43,238 bases of DNA, from the NCBI RefSeq assembly GCF_017908595.1, contig NZ_JAGKTL010000006.1:1-43238 (forward strand). Direction: 5' to 3'. A model generated the notes under the pieces. That model did not search any database and was not told where the DNA came from. It saw nothing but the letters and a program-made list of their open reading frames with translations. The position numbers were made by a program, and so were the translations under genes. The DNA comes from Rhodothermus bifroesti. GTDB lineage: Bacteria > Bacteroidota > Rhodothermia > Rhodothermales > Rhodothermaceae. Positions 33,540-42,376 of this stretch are shown one piece after another. Within the stretch, counting starts at the first letter, position 1. Every line of letters begins with the position of its first letter.

Positions 33540-34259
33540 ATGAGCGAAGTTATCAACCTTAGGCGGTATCGCCACATTCGCAACGGGGTTTTGGGATGGC
33601 TGACATTGGTGCTTTTGGGAGCGTTTTTGCTTCGCATCCCGCGTATCCATATTCTGGAGCACACGGCACGCAATCTCTATTTTCACGTGCCGATGTGGTT
33701 TACCTTAATGGCTGCCGCATTGGTTTCGGCTTACCATTCGCTGCGCTATTTGCAATCTGGCGATCCGATCCGTGACGTGCGCGCCCGGGAGGCAGCACGG
33801 GTAGGGCTGGTCTTTGGCCTGTTAGGGCTTATCACCGGTATCGTATGGGCCAGGTTTACGTGGTATTTGGGTACGTCCCTTTGGTGGAATTTTGATCCTA
33901 AGCAATCGTTTGTGCTGATTCAGCTGCTCATTTATGGCGCTTACTTTGTGCTGCGCAGCGCGGTTGAAGATCCTGAAAAACGTGGTCGGGTGGCAGCGGT
34001 CTACAACCTGTTTGCTTGCGTGACGACTCCGTTTTTGCTCTACACGTTGCCGCGCCAGATGGAAAGTCTGCATCCCGGCGCTGAGGGCAATCCAGCCTTT
34101 AGCGACATCACGCACCCGATCATGCGCCTGGTGTTCTACCCGGCCGTAATCGGTTTTATTGGACTCTTCTGGGTGCTCTATACGCAGCGCGTGCGGCTGG
34201 CTCTACTGGAAGCGCGTGCAGTGCTTTTGCGTAAACCGATGCTGGAGGCCGAGCTATGA
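33540..34259 (+). CDS. ccmC: Heme-handling protein CcmC
   Basis: 239 residues with six membrane helices. The heme-binding tryptophan-rich segment reads GTSLWWNFDPKQS (the WWxxD form of the family), and periplasmic histidines are at NLYFHVPMW and in the loop before ITHPIMR. CcmC hands heme to CcmE in the periplasm. It starts 3 bases after ccmB and overlaps the next gene by 4 bases (ATGA). Confidence 0.92.
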   Translation: MSEVINLRRYRHIRNGVLGWLTLVLLGAFLLRIPRIHILEHTARNLYFHVPMWFTLMAAALVSAYHSLRYLQSGDPIRDVRAREAARVGLVFGLLGLITGIVWARFTWYLGTSLWWNFDPKQSFVLIQLLIYGAYFVLRSAVEDPEKRGRVAAVYNLFACVTTPFLLYTLPRQMESLHPGAEGNPAFSDITHPIMRLVFYPAVIGFIGLFWVLYTQRVRLALLEARAVLLRKPMLEAEL

Positions 34260-34528
34260 AGGTGCAACCTGTAAGCGATACAACCGCGGCAGGCATCGCA
34301 ACGCCCTACGACACGATCTGGGCTACAGCAACCGTGCCCACAAAGCCTCCTCAAGGCATTGAGCGCGTGATGCTTGCCGAAGATAAGCTCTACGTAGTGC
34401 TGGCCGTCGTGCTGATTATCTGGCTAGGACTGGCGTTGTTTTTGCTTCGGACCGATCGCAAGCTGGATCGTCTGGAGCGTATGCTTCAGGAACGTCTACC
34501 CGAAACCAACTCAGGAACGTCTCCATGA
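34256..34528 (+). CDS. ccmD: CcmD-like small membrane protein
   Basis: 90 residues with a polar N-terminal half of about 45 residues and a single hydrophobic helix (LYVVLAVVLIIWLGLALFLL) followed by a charged tail (RTDRKLDRLERML) as in CcmD. Its start overlaps ccmC and its end overlaps ccmE, each by ATGA. CcmD proteins help release holo-CcmE from the CcmABCD complex. The assignment rests on topology and position, since CcmD sequence is poorly conserved; the N-terminal extension is longer than usual. Confidence 0.7.
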   Translation: MKVQPVSDTTAAGIATPYDTIWATATVPTKPPQGIERVMLAEDKLYVVLAVVLIIWLGLALFLLRTDRKLDRLERMLQERLPETNSGTSP

Positions 34529-34956
34529 ATAAGCGGGTGCTCAAAACCCTTATGGGCGTTGCCTTGCTCGGCGGATTTTTCTCGTTGGTGCTGCTGAGTT
34601 TTGGCAAAAAAGTAGGAGGGTACATGAACTTTGCCGAAGCGGCCGCTTCGGGTAGTGAAGCACACGTGGTGGGGCAGTGGGCCCGCGAGCAGCCTGTAGG
34701 CTACGACCCCAGTCGGAACGTGTTTACGTTTTACATGCGTGATGCTACAGGCAAGGTGCAGCGTGTAGACTACCCTAACCCTAAACCCGCTAACTTTGAG
34801 GAAGCAGAGCAGCTGGTGGTGATTGGACGCATGGAGGGCGAAGTCTTTCACGCCCGGGAAATCTTGATAAAGTGCCCTTCCAAATATAACGACATGCGTC
34901 AATTGGAAGCGGCTGGGGCCGCATCGCCGCACACCCTTCCTGCACCGCAAAATTAA
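34525..34956 (+). CDS. ccmE: Heme chaperone CcmE, CXXXY variant
   Basis: 143 residues: an N-terminal membrane anchor (LMGVALLGGFFSLVLLSF), then a periplasmic OB-fold with HVVGQWAREQPVGYD and NVFTFYMRDATG. In most CcmE proteins heme is attached to a His in a KHDExY-type motif. Here the segment is FHAREILIKCPSKYN, so the binding residue is C117 and the Tyr is Y121 (CXXXY). This variant is known from Desulfovibrio and archaea, where it comes with Ccm systems lacking CcmG and CcmH. Last gene of ccmBCDE; none of ccmA, F, G or H is in the window. Confidence 0.92.
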   Translation: MNKRVLKTLMGVALLGGFFSLVLLSFGKKVGGYMNFAEAAASGSEAHVVGQWAREQPVGYDPSRNVFTFYMRDATGKVQRVDYPNPKPANFEEAEQLVVIGRMEGEVFHAREILIKCPSKYNDMRQLEAAGAASPHTLPAPQN

Positions 34957-35037
34957 GATGACCGTTCAGGCCGCAGTGTCCAAACCTGGCAGCTGCTGTC
35001 TCATTCTTGCACGATAGGTAGAAAGTCAACTAGCCCA

Positions 35038-36018
35038 ATGACCCTTTTAGAACACGACGTAGCGTTGGCTGCCGTACGGGAAGCGGCTTTGCTGTGCCGC
35101 AACGTGCAGGCTGCACTGAAGTCCGAGGTATTGGAAAAAAAAGACCACAGCCCGGTTACCCTAGCTGATTTTGGCAGTCAGGCGCTGGTATGTCGCTATC
35201 TGGCAGAAGCCTTTCCGGAAGATCCGGTTATGGCTGAAGAAGACAGCGCGGTTTTACGCGATCCAGCGCAGGCAACGTTGCTTGCGCGCGTGGTAGAGGA
35301 AGTGCAGCGCCTCGTGCCCACGGCTACGGCCGCAGAAGTGTGCGCCTGGATTGACCGGGGTAATTTGAAAAGCTATCGACCCCGATTCTGGACGCTAGAT
35401 CCGATCGATGGTACAAAGGGCTTTTTGCGTGGGGACCAGTACGCCATTGCGTTGGCGCTCATCCTTGAAGGCGAAGTGCATGTTGCTGCGCTGGCTTGCC
35501 CCAACTTGCCGCTAAAGGCCGCCCCAGGCGCACCGCGTGGTGTGGTATTTACAGCAGTGCGCGGTGAAGGGGCATGGGCTTGGCCGCTTTGGGAGGAAGG
35601 CGAGCCCGTGCGCATGCATACGAGTGCGGTGACGGATCCCACACAGGCGCGTTTCTGCGAGTCGTTCGAATCGGCACATAGCGCCCATGACGCGGCCGCA
35701 GAAGTTGCTCGGCGTTTGGGTATAGGAGTGCCGCCTTTGCGCCTTGATAGTCAGGCTAAGTATGCACTGGTAGCCCAGGGTGAGGCAGATTTGTACTTGC
35801 GGCTACCTACGCGGCCAGCTTATGTGGAGCACATCTGGGATCATGCTGCGGGAGCACTGCTGGTAACTGAAGCCGGTGGGCGCGTGACCGACATCACGGG
35901 AGCGCCGTTAAGGTTTAACTGCGGTCCGAGGTTAACAGCCAATCGAGGTGTTGTCGTCTCCAATGGTCACCTGCATGCAGCTGTTTTAGAAGCCTTGGCA
36001 GTGGTGGGCGTAGCGTAG
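35038..36018 (+). CDS. cysQ: CysQ/HAL2-like 3'(2'),5'-bisphosphate nucleotidase
   Basis: 326 residues of the Li+-sensitive inositol-monophosphatase superfamily. Metal-binding motifs are present: SPVTLADFGSQ, MAEEDS (Glu) and the core WTLDPIDGTKGFLRGDQYAIAL, plus IWDHAAGALLVTEAGGRVTD near the C-terminus. The insert before the core (about 80-115) and GFLRGDQ are those of HAL2-type PAP phosphatases, which remove PAP left by sulfate assimilation. An inositol or fructose-bisphosphate phosphatase is less likely. It follows ccmE by 81 bases and its stop abuts the stop of the convergent HAD gene with no gap. Confidence 0.85.
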   Translation: MTLLEHDVALAAVREAALLCRNVQAALKSEVLEKKDHSPVTLADFGSQALVCRYLAEAFPEDPVMAEEDSAVLRDPAQATLLARVVEEVQRLVPTATAAEVCAWIDRGNLKSYRPRFWTLDPIDGTKGFLRGDQYAIALALILEGEVHVAALACPNLPLKAAPGAPRGVVFTAVRGEGAWAWPLWEEGEPVRMHTSAVTDPTQARFCESFESAHSAHDAAAEVARRLGIGVPPLRLDSQAKYALVAQGEADLYLRLPTRPAYVEHIWDHAAGALLVTEAGGRVTDITGAPLRFNCGPRLTANRGVVVSNGHLHAAVLEALAVVGVA

Positions 36019-36792
36019 TTATAGCCAAAGGACGGCAACACTGTCGAGAATCAGGTCGGGCCGAATCGGGGTCTCGAGGTCAGATGGCCGAAACTTACCG
36101 GTGCGGACCAGCACGCCTTTGAGTCCTGCCGCTTGCGCTGCGCCCACGTCGGTCAGGATGTCGTCGCCCACCATAGCCACCTGCACTGGAGGCAGGTGCA
36201 GCGTTTCACAGATTGCGCTAAAGAAGCGGCGATCAGGTTTTCCGAAAATAAGGGCTTCTCGGCCAGTAGCATACTCCAGCGCGGCAATAAACGGGCCTGC
36301 ATCCAGCTGCAATCCAGTATCGGTTTGCCAGTAACGCGTACGGCCTAAGCCAATTAAGCCTGCGCCGCCTTCTTGAATGAGACGGAAAGCATGGTTGAGG
36401 CGCTCAAACGTCCATGCCGCCCCTAAGTCGCCCACGACCACAAAGTCTGGTGTGGTGTTGTTCTCCGGAACACCAGCAAAATCCTCTTTGGCAGCTTCGG
36501 GCACAAGTAAGTAGGCTGAAGCGCCTTGCTGGCGCAGGAAGGCCCCTGCCAATGCAGGTGGGCTAAAGATTTGCTCAGGAGCAGCCTTAAATCCAAGCCG
36601 CTGGAGCTTTTCAGCCAATTGGCGACGGCTTTTGGAGGTTGTGTTTGTCGCAAAGCGGACGACTACGCCAGCGCTCTCGAGTGCATGGACCACTTCGACA
36701 GCGCCTGGAAGCGGCTGATTGCCTTGATAGAGCGTACCGTCCAGGTCGAACAGTACGGCACGTACCTCAGCAAGGGCAGGAAGCAGCGCCAC
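36019..36792 (-). CDS. HAD-superfamily phosphatase, subfamily IIA (NagD-like)
   Basis: 257 residues. HAD motifs: LFDLDGTLYQG (motif I with both Asp), FATNTTSKSR (motif II Thr), KPDRRFF (motif III Lys in FGKPDRR) and VGDDILTDVGAA (motif IV). The cap in the middle is type C2, and the pattern NTTSKSRRQLAEKLQRLGF resembles mammalian HDHD2 and LHPP, which act on small phosphates such as phosphohistidine or phospholysine. The substrate is unknown. It lies 6 bases after the racemase on the same strand. Confidence 0.85.
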   Translation of the reverse strand: MALLPALAEVRAVLFDLDGTLYQGNQPLPGAVEVVHALESAGVVVRFATNTTSKSRRQLAEKLQRLGFKAAPEQIFSPPALAGAFLRQQGASAYLLVPEAAKEDFAGVPENNTTPDFVVVGDLGAAWTFERLNHAFRLIQEGGAGLIGLGRTRYWQTDTGLQLDAGPFIAALEYATGREALIFGKPDRRFFSAICETLHLPPVQVAMVGDDILTDVGAAQAAGLKGVLVRTGKFRPSDLETPIRPDLILDSVAVLWL

Positions 36793-36798
36793 GGCAGA

Positions 36799-37566
36799 TT
36801 ACAAAGGTTTGAGTTGTTCTGGGTAGGTTTCCCGAATCAACGCTCGTGCTAGGGCTAAAGCAGGGTCGATCATCGGCAGGCCGTCGAGCTCTGGCTCTGG
36901 AATAGCCAGCGGAAGTTCCGTGCAGCCCAGTACTACAGCTTCAACCCCCTTTTGGCGCAAGTGGGCAATGGCGGTGAGCAGGCTTTGGCGAGCAATTTTA
37001 GACACCGGATGGCTTTGTGCTTTCAGCCCGTAGACAGGGTCAAAAATGGTTCGGTTGACGATTGTTTCTTGCACGTTTTCGTCGGGTACGACAACTTCAT
37101 AGCCTGCTGCCTCTAGGGCGCTGCGATAGAGCCCAAGCCGGTAGACCGCGAGCGTCGAAAGTACACCAACGCGTTTAACGTCAGGATACTGCTCCCGCAC
37201 AAAGCGAACCGCTTCTTCGATGAGATGGAGCACCCGAACGCGGCTGCCGCAGCGCGCCAGCTCTTCTTGAATGACGTTAAAGATGGCCGGCGCGTGGGCG
37301 GTATTGCAAGGAATACCGGCAACCACCACGCCTACGGATTCGGCCATACGAATCTGCTCGGCAATTGCAAATGCCGGATTTTCTTGAGATTTACCAAATA
37401 AAAATATACTGCGGTCTGGGATGCGATCTGGATAAGAGAACATGACAACAGGCAGGTGATCCTGGTCGGTTGTGGCAACGGTTTGGTCAAAAATGTGGCG
37501 AACCAGCTCCAGGCCAGCATGGGGTCCCATCCCACCGATGATGCCGATAGCTTTATCTTTTACCAT
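36799..37566 (-). CDS. Aspartate/glutamate racemase family protein
   Basis: 255 residues from the ATG at 37566, preceded by GGAGG; the longer frame from 37638 covers the promoter. PLP-independent racemases use two cysteines, and both are present: GIPCNTAHA and LGCTELPLA. The N-terminus GIIGGMGPHAGLELV and RVGVLSTLAVY are as in aspartate racemases, so Asp is the more likely substrate than Glu (murI), giving D-aspartate for peptidoglycan or other uses. It is the first gene of the racemase-HAD pair. Confidence 0.87.
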   Translation of the reverse strand: MVKDKAIGIIGGMGPHAGLELVRHIFDQTVATTDQDHLPVVMFSYPDRIPDRSIFLFGKSQENPAFAIAEQIRMAESVGVVVAGIPCNTAHAPAIFNVIQEELARCGSRVRVLHLIEEAVRFVREQYPDVKRVGVLSTLAVYRLGLYRSALEAAGYEVVVPDENVQETIVNRTIFDPVYGLKAQSHPVSKIARQSLLTAIAHLRQKGVEAVVLGCTELPLAIPEPELDGLPMIDPALALARALIRETYPEQLKPL

Positions 37567-37608
37567 AGAGAAAGTCCTCCATACGTCTTGGGGGGTGTAA
37601 ACAACGCG

Positions 37609-37638
37609 ATTATATTCAAAAAACAGGCGTTTCGTCAA
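37609..37638 (-). promoter_or_regulatory. Sigma-70-like promoter of the racemase-HAD unit
   Basis: On the minus strand TTGACG (plus 37633-37638), an 18-base spacer and a perfect TATAAT (plus 37609-37614) precede the racemase ATG by about 43 bases. It is the best canonical promoter seen in the window. Confidence 0.65.
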
Positions 37639-37736
37639 ACGACACTTTTGCGAAGGCAGAAGCCGCTTGGGTTATGCGGCGTTAAAAGGAATGCATGAAT
37701 CCCTGAAGAAAGCGGATCCACAAGGAATTCTTTGCG

Positions 37737-37768
37737 TTGCAGCTGCGCTCTAGGATGCGTTATCTTTA
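37737..37768 (+). promoter_or_regulatory. Candidate promoter of tRNA-Gln
   Basis: TTG (37737-37739), 21 bases and TATCTTTA (37761-37768) resemble the Bacteroidota -33/-7 promoter. Transcription would start about 10 bases before the tRNA. Confidence 0.5.
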
Positions 37769-37784
37769 ACATTCTCAAACCTAC

Positions 37785-37855
37785 TGCCCGGTCGTCTAAT
37801 GGCAGGACAGCGGCCTTTGGAGCCGTATGTGGAGGTTCGAATCCTCCCCGGGCAG
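37785..37855 (+). tRNA. trnQ: tRNA-Gln (anticodon TTG)
   Basis: A full cloverleaf of 71 bases: acceptor TGCCCGG pairs with CCGGGCA, followed by discriminator G; the anticodon stem GCGGC/GCCGT closes the loop CTTTGGA with anticodon TTG at 37817-37819; the T arm is GGAGG-TTCGAAT-CCTCC. CCA is not encoded and must be added. A terminator follows, so it is probably transcribed alone. Confidence 0.95.
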
Positions 37856-37890
37856 CTTAACGTGTGTGGGCTGGCGTGTGCCGGCTGTGC

Positions 37891-37915
37891 CCTGCACCAT
37901 GGGTGCAGGTTTTTT
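37891..37915 (+). terminator. Terminator after tRNA-Gln
   Basis: CCTGCACC (37891-37898), loop ATG, GGTGCAGG (37902-37909), then TTTTTT. A strong intrinsic terminator only 26 bases before the prs start codon, which suggests either that prs has its own very short leader or that read-through from the tRNA feeds prs. Confidence 0.85.
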
Positions 37916-37940
37916 GTTGATCCAAAGTGAGTTCAAGCCC

Positions 37941-38891
37941 ATGTTACTGAGTGCCCGCAATGAGCGGCCGATCATGCTATTTGCTGGCCGCTCAAATCCG
38001 GCATTGGCCAGGCGTATAGCCGAAGCCTACGGCCAGGAGCTGGGTCAGGTAACGATTAAAAATTTTTCAGACGGCGAGATCTACGTTCGCTACGAGGAGT
38101 CCATTCGGGGTGCAGACGTTTTTATCATTCAAAGTACGCATCCTGGAGCGGAAAACTGGATCGAGCTGCTTTTGATGATCGATGCCGCTCGGCGTGCTTC
38201 GGCCGCTCGGATTACGGCGGTGATTCCGTATTTCGGTTATGCCCGCCAGGAGCGTAAAGATCAGCCGCGGGTTTCCATTGCGGCCAAGCTGATGGCCAAT
38301 ATGCTGACCACAGCGGGCATCGACCGATTGCTCACGATGGATTTGCATGCGCCGCAGATTCAGGGTTTTTTTGATGTGCCCGTCGATCATCTCTACGGCT
38401 CGGCTGTGTTTGCTGAATATGTACACCGGCTCCATATTCAAAATCTGGTTGTCGTAGCGCCCGATGTTGGGGCGCTAAAGACAGCCCGTTCTTATGCTAA
38501 GCGCCTGCAGACCGATCTGGCACTGATCGACAAGCGCCGGCCGCGTCAAAACGAAGCCGAAGTAGTGAACATCATCGGGGAAGTCAAAGGTCGGAATGTG
38601 CTCCTGATTGATGATATTGTGGATACAGCGGGGACGCTAACCAATGCGGCGCAGGCGTTACGGGAAGCGGGCGCCAAGGAAATCTACGCTGCCTGCACCC
38701 ATGCGCTGCTTTCGGGTCCGGCCTACGAGCGCATTGAATCCTCTGTGTTGACCAAACTGGTGGTAACCGACACGATCCCGCTCAAGCGACCCTCAGAAAA
38801 GATTGAGGTGGTTAGCGTGGCCGAAATTTTTGCCGATGCGATTCGGCGTATTTATACCGATGCTTCGGTTTCAACGCTATTTGTGGAATAA
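37941..38891 (+). CDS. prs: Ribose-phosphate pyrophosphokinase (PRPP synthase)
   Basis: Makes PRPP from ribose 5-phosphate and ATP for nucleotide, His and Trp synthesis. The start at 37941 gives 316 residues, the normal class I length; the frame upstream runs through the tRNA and is not coding. Landmarks: LFAGRSNPALARRIAE, NFSDGEIYVRYEESIRG, the flexible-loop YARQERKD, DLHAPQIQGFFDVPVDHL, DVGALKTARSYAKRL and the PRPP loop LLIDDIVDTAGTLTNAA. Ribose 5-phosphate comes from the pentose phosphate enzymes at 133-2914. rplY follows 14 bases later and pth after that, a common prs-ctc-pth arrangement. Confidence 0.97.
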   Translation: MLLSARNERPIMLFAGRSNPALARRIAEAYGQELGQVTIKNFSDGEIYVRYEESIRGADVFIIQSTHPGAENWIELLLMIDAARRASAARITAVIPYFGYARQERKDQPRVSIAAKLMANMLTTAGIDRLLTMDLHAPQIQGFFDVPVDHLYGSAVFAEYVHRLHIQNLVVVAPDVGALKTARSYAKRLQTDLALIDKRRPRQNEAEVVNIIGEVKGRNVLLIDDIVDTAGTLTNAAQALREAGAKEIYAACTHALLSGPAYERIESSVLTKLVVTDTIPLKRPSEKIEVVSVAEIFADAIRRIYTDASVSTLFVE

Positions 38892-38905
38892 ACCCTTTGA
38901 AAGCT

Positions 38906-39499
38906 ATGCAGACGATAACCCTTGAAGCTAAGCCGCGCCAGACGGGTAAGCGTGCAGCCAAAGACATCCGGCGCCAAGGCTGGGTACCGTGCATTCTTTA
39001 CGGGCACCACGTAGCGCCTATTCCTTTTCAGGTGCCTGAGTTGGCACTACGGCCGTTGATTTATACGACCGAAACCCACGTGGTGCAGCTTCAGCTCGAC
39101 GGGCAAACGTGGGAATGCATCCTCAAAGACGTGGAGTTCCATCCCGTAACCGATCGTCCTATACATGCCGATTTTCAGGTGTTGCAGCGGGGTGAGAAAA
39201 TTACCGTCTCGGTGCCGGTGCAGGTTTTGGGTAGTGCGATTGGGGTGCAGCGGGGAGGTGTGCTGCACGTGGTGGCGCACGAGCTGGAGGTGCGCTGCTT
39301 GCCACAGCACATTCCGGCCCATATTGAGGTCGATGTAAGCGCATTGGATATTGGCGATGCCATCCATGTCGGCGACCTGAAGCTCGAAGGGCTGGAATTT
39401 GAAGACTCGCCGGATCAAGTGGTTGTGGTTGTGGAGCCCCCAACGGTTAGAGGCCTGTTAGAGGAAGAAGGTGAAGCAGCCCCTGGAGCAGCAGCTTAA
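38906..39499 (+). CDS. rplY: 50S ribosomal protein L25/general stress protein Ctc
   Basis: 197 residues from the ATG at 38906 (MQTITLEAKPRQTGKRAAKD); a TTG at 38897 is also in frame. The N-terminal L25 domain binds 5S rRNA (ARQTGKRAAKDIRRQGWVPCILYG pattern, here from about 9 to 32), and the C-terminal TL5/Ctc domain follows (VPVQVLGSAIGVQRGGVLHVV; VDVSALDIGDAIHVGDL). The tail is Glu/Ala-rich. Between prs and pth, its usual place. Confidence 0.95.
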   Translation: MQTITLEAKPRQTGKRAAKDIRRQGWVPCILYGHHVAPIPFQVPELALRPLIYTTETHVVQLQLDGQTWECILKDVEFHPVTDRPIHADFQVLQRGEKITVSVPVQVLGSAIGVQRGGVLHVVAHELEVRCLPQHIPAHIEVDVSALDIGDAIHVGDLKLEGLEFEDSPDQVVVVVEPPTVRGLLEEEGEAAPGAAA

Positions 39500-39517
39500 G
39501 GCTTTACCAGACTGGGC

Positions 39518-40102
39518 ATGGCGGTACGTGCGTTGATTGTGGGGCTGGGTAATCCAGGGCCACAGTATGCGCAGACGCGTCATAACGCTGGCTTCATGGT
39601 CGTCGACCGTCTGGCTGAGCGGTACGGGATTACCTGGCGATCGGAGCGGGGACCTTCGCTCCTTGGATGGGGGCAACTTGAAGGATGTCCAGTGGGGTTG
39701 ATGAAACCCCTCACGTTTATGAACCGAAGCGGCGTAGCGGTAGGCGAAGTGGTGCGTTACTATCGCCTTCCCCTAGAACGGCTGCTTGTCATATACGACG
39801 ATCTCCATTTGCCTCCAGGGCGAATCCGTCTGCGACCGGGGGGGAGCGCTGGTGGGCATAATGGCGTCGAAGATATCATCCGCGCCTTAGGTACAACGAA
39901 CTTTCCGCGGCTTCGCATTGGCATAGGCCATGCGTATGCCCGAGGGCGACAGGCCGACTACGTCCTCTCGCCTTTTACCCAAGAAGAGTGGCCGTTGGTA
40001 GAAGCCGCACTGGAGCGCGCCTGCCAGGCTGCGGTCACGTTTGCCTGCGAAGGCTTAGCCGCCGCCATGAACCGCTACAACCGTGCGGCGTCGTTAGAAT
40101 AA
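39518..40102 (+). CDS. pth: Peptidyl-tRNA hydrolase
   Basis: Releases peptides from prematurely dropped peptidyl-tRNA. 194 residues. Active-site features: VGLGNPGPQYAQTRHNAGF (catalytic His in RHNAG, Asn in GLGNPG), MKPLTFMNRSG, YDDLHLPPG (catalytic Asp) and GGSAGGHNGVEDI. It lies 18 bases after rplY on the same strand. Confidence 0.97.
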   Translation: MAVRALIVGLGNPGPQYAQTRHNAGFMVVDRLAERYGITWRSERGPSLLGWGQLEGCPVGLMKPLTFMNRSGVAVGEVVRYYRLPLERLLVIYDDLHLPPGRIRLRPGGSAGGHNGVEDIIRALGTTNFPRLRIGIGHAYARGRQADYVLSPFTQEEWPLVEAALERACQAAVTFACEGLAAAMNRYNRAASLE

Positions 40103-40166
40103 CCTCCTTCATGCACTTTTTGCGTAGCTTAAGCAGCCTTTCGATCCAGGAATAGCTTCGGTTTTG

Positions 40167-40173
40167 TATCTTG
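40167..40173 (+). promoter_or_regulatory. Candidate -7 box for hppA
   Basis: TATCTTG in the 156-base gap before hppA resembles the TAnnTTTG element. No good -33 is visible at the right distance, so this is weak. Confidence 0.25.
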
Positions 40174-40258
40174 CCGCGCGGCTATCCTAAGAAACATTCA
40201 AGGCTTGCCGTCTCTGGCAGCATAAACGGTTCGTTTTAGGGACAACTGTGCAAAACTT

Positions 40259-42355
40259 ATGGAAATGGTATTCACGTATCTCGTTCCCCTGGCTGGACTT
40301 TTAGCGCTGTTGTATGCTCTAGGACGCACGCGCTGGATCGCCCGCCAGGATCCGGGCACGCCGGAGATGCAGCAAATTGCATCGGCCATTGCTGAAGGCG
40401 CTCGGGCTTTCTTAAAACGGGAATATCGGGTATTGGCCATCTTTGTGCTTGTGGTGGCCGTATTGCTGGCCATTTTTAATGCCAGGCAACCGGAATCTTC
40501 CTGGCTGATTGCCCTCTCGTTTGTGGTGGGAGCGGTGTGCTCGGCGACCGCAGGGTTCATCGGCATGACGGTGGCTACCAAAGCCAACGTGCGTACAACG
40601 CAAGCAGCACGCCAGGGTTTGGGTCCGGCGCTGAACGTAGCGTTTTCCGGTGGGCTAGTCATGGGCCTAAGCGTAGTTGGCTTAGGGTTGCTGGGCTTGG
40701 GCTTGTTGTTTTTGCTCTACAGCGAAATTCTGATGTGGGATTACGCTAAGGTCGTTAACGTCATTTCGGGTTTTTCGCTGGGTGCTTCGTCGATTGCCTT
40801 GTTTGCTCGTGTGGGTGGGGGGATCTACACCAAGGCTGCCGACGTCGGTGCTGACCTAGCGGGTAAGGTCTATGAAGGCATTCCGGAAGACGATCCCCGC
40901 AATCCAGCAACCATTGCCGACAACGTGGGCGACAACGTCGGCGATGTAGCAGGCATGGGGGCTGACCTCTTTGAAAGCTACGTGGGTTCTATTATCGGCA
41001 CGATGGTGCTGGGAGCCTCGTTTGTGCCGGTTTTCCAACACATACCCGGTGTGCACCCGCTAGCTGGCGTGTTGCTGCCGTTGGTGCTGGCGGCCGTAGG
41101 CATTGTGGTCTCGATCCTTGGAGGCTTTTTTGTTAAGGTCAAAGAAGGCGGCAATCCGCAAAAGGCTTTAAATCAGGGGGAGTTTGGTGCAGCGATCGCT
41201 ATGGCCATCTTGGCCTATTTTGTTATTCGCTGGATGCTGCCCTCCGCATGGACAGCTGAAAGTCCGCTCATTCCATTTACAGACTATACTGCCGCAGGGG
41301 TTTATGTTGCGGTACTCATCGGATTGGCTGCAGGGGTGCTTATCGGATTCATCGCGGAATACTATACCTCTGCGCATACGACCCCTACATTACATATTGC
41401 CCGGCAAAGCGTAACCGGGGCCGCAACAAACATTATTGCTGGGCTTGGCGTGGGTATGTTCTCTACCGGGCTACCGGCACTTGTCTTGGCCTTGGGCATC
41501 ATCGGGGCATATACCGCTGCCGGATTGTATGGGATTGCGATTGCTGCGCTGGGTATGCTTTCGGTAACAGGGGTGCAGCTGGCGGTCGATGCCTATGGGC
41601 CGATCTCTGACAATGCTGGGGGGATTGCCGAGATGGCGCACTTGCCCCCAGAGGTGCGCCAGCGTACCGATAAGCTCGATGCCGTAGGCAACACGACAGC
41701 AGCCATTGGAAAAGGCTTTGCTATTGGATCAGCTGCCTTGACAGCCCTGGCTTTGTTTGCGGCCTACATGCAGCAAGCCCATGTCCCTACGATCGACGTA
41801 TCGCAGCCTAAGATTCTTGCAGGCCTGCTCCTGGGGGCTGCCTTGCCCTACGTTTTTAGTGCAATGGCTATGGGTGCTGTGGGGCGCGCGGCCTCGGACA
41901 TGATTAAAGAGGTAGGGCGTCAGTTTCGTGAGATTCCAGGACTGCGTGAGGGCAAAGCACGTGCTGAGTATGCCCGTTGCGTTGATATTTCAACCAAGGC
42001 AGCGATCCGCGAAATGGTACTCCCCGGTTTGCTGGCAGTAATCACACCAGTGGTGATCGGGCTTATCGACAAAAATATGCTGGGCGGACTGCTAGCTGGC
42101 GTTACCGTCTCGGGTGTGTTGCTGGCCATTTTTCAAGCAAATGCTGGTGGAGCTTGGGATAATGCCAAAAAGCGTATTGAAGGCACCATCGAAATCGACG
42201 GCGTTACATATAGCAAGGGAAGTGACGCTCACAAGGCTGCTGTCGTAGGTGATACCGTAGGTGACCCGCTCAAGGATACTTCAGGACCAAGCTTGAATAT
42301 TTTGATCAAGCTCATCGCGATCGTTTCGCTGGTGATTGCGCCGTTAATTGCTTGA
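40259..42355 (+). CDS. hppA: Membrane-bound ion-translocating pyrophosphatase, K+-dependent type
   Basis: 698 residues with about 16 membrane helices. It couples hydrolysis of pyrophosphate to outward pumping of H+ or Na+. The catalytic loops are complete: [50 protein letters not shown] and the C-terminal [26 protein letters not shown]. The K+ requirement is read from [10 protein letters not shown] (A481 and G484; K+-independent enzymes have Lys and Thr at these places). H+ or Na+ transport cannot be decided by eye. It recycles PPi made in biosynthesis, for example tRNA charging. It has a terminator directly after. Confidence 0.96.
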   Translation: MEMVFTYLVPLAGLLALLYALGRTRWIARQDPGTPEMQQIASAIAEGARAFLKREYRVLAIFVLVVAVLLAIFNARQPESSWLIALSFVVGAVCSATAGFIGMTVATKANVRTTQAARQGLGPALNVAFSGGLVMGLSVVGLGLLGLGLLFLLYSEILMWDYAKVVNVISGFSLGASSIALFARVGGGIYTKAADVGADLAGKVYEGIPEDDPRNPATIADNVGDNVGDVAGMGADLFESYVGSIIGTMVLGASFVPVFQHIPGVHPLAGVLLPLVLAAVGIVVSILGGFFVKVKEGGNPQKALNQGEFGAAIAMAILAYFVIRWMLPSAWTAESPLIPFTDYTAAGVYVAVLIGLAAGVLIGFIAEYYTSAHTTPTLHIARQSVTGAATNIIAGLGVGMFSTGLPALVLALGIIGAYTAAGLYGIAIAALGMLSVTGVQLAVDAYGPISDNAGGIAEMAHLPPEVRQRTDKLDAVGNTTAAIGKGFAIGSAALTALALFAAYMQQAHVPTIDVSQPKILAGLLLGAALPYVFSAMAMGAVGRAASDMIKEVGRQFREIPGLREGKARAEYARCVDISTKAAIREMVLPGLLAVITPVVIGLIDKNMLGGLLAGVTVSGVLLAIFQANAGGAWDNAKKRIEGTIEIDGVTYSKGSDAHKAAVVGDTVGDPLKDTSGPSLNILIKLIAIVSLVIAPLIA

Positions 42356-42376
42356 AATATTGAACATTCAGCCACT

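Noticed and set aside
37827-37940. Extended N-terminus of PRPP synthase
   Set aside because: It runs through the T arm of tRNA-Gln and a terminator; the family length and motif order fit the ATG at 37941.
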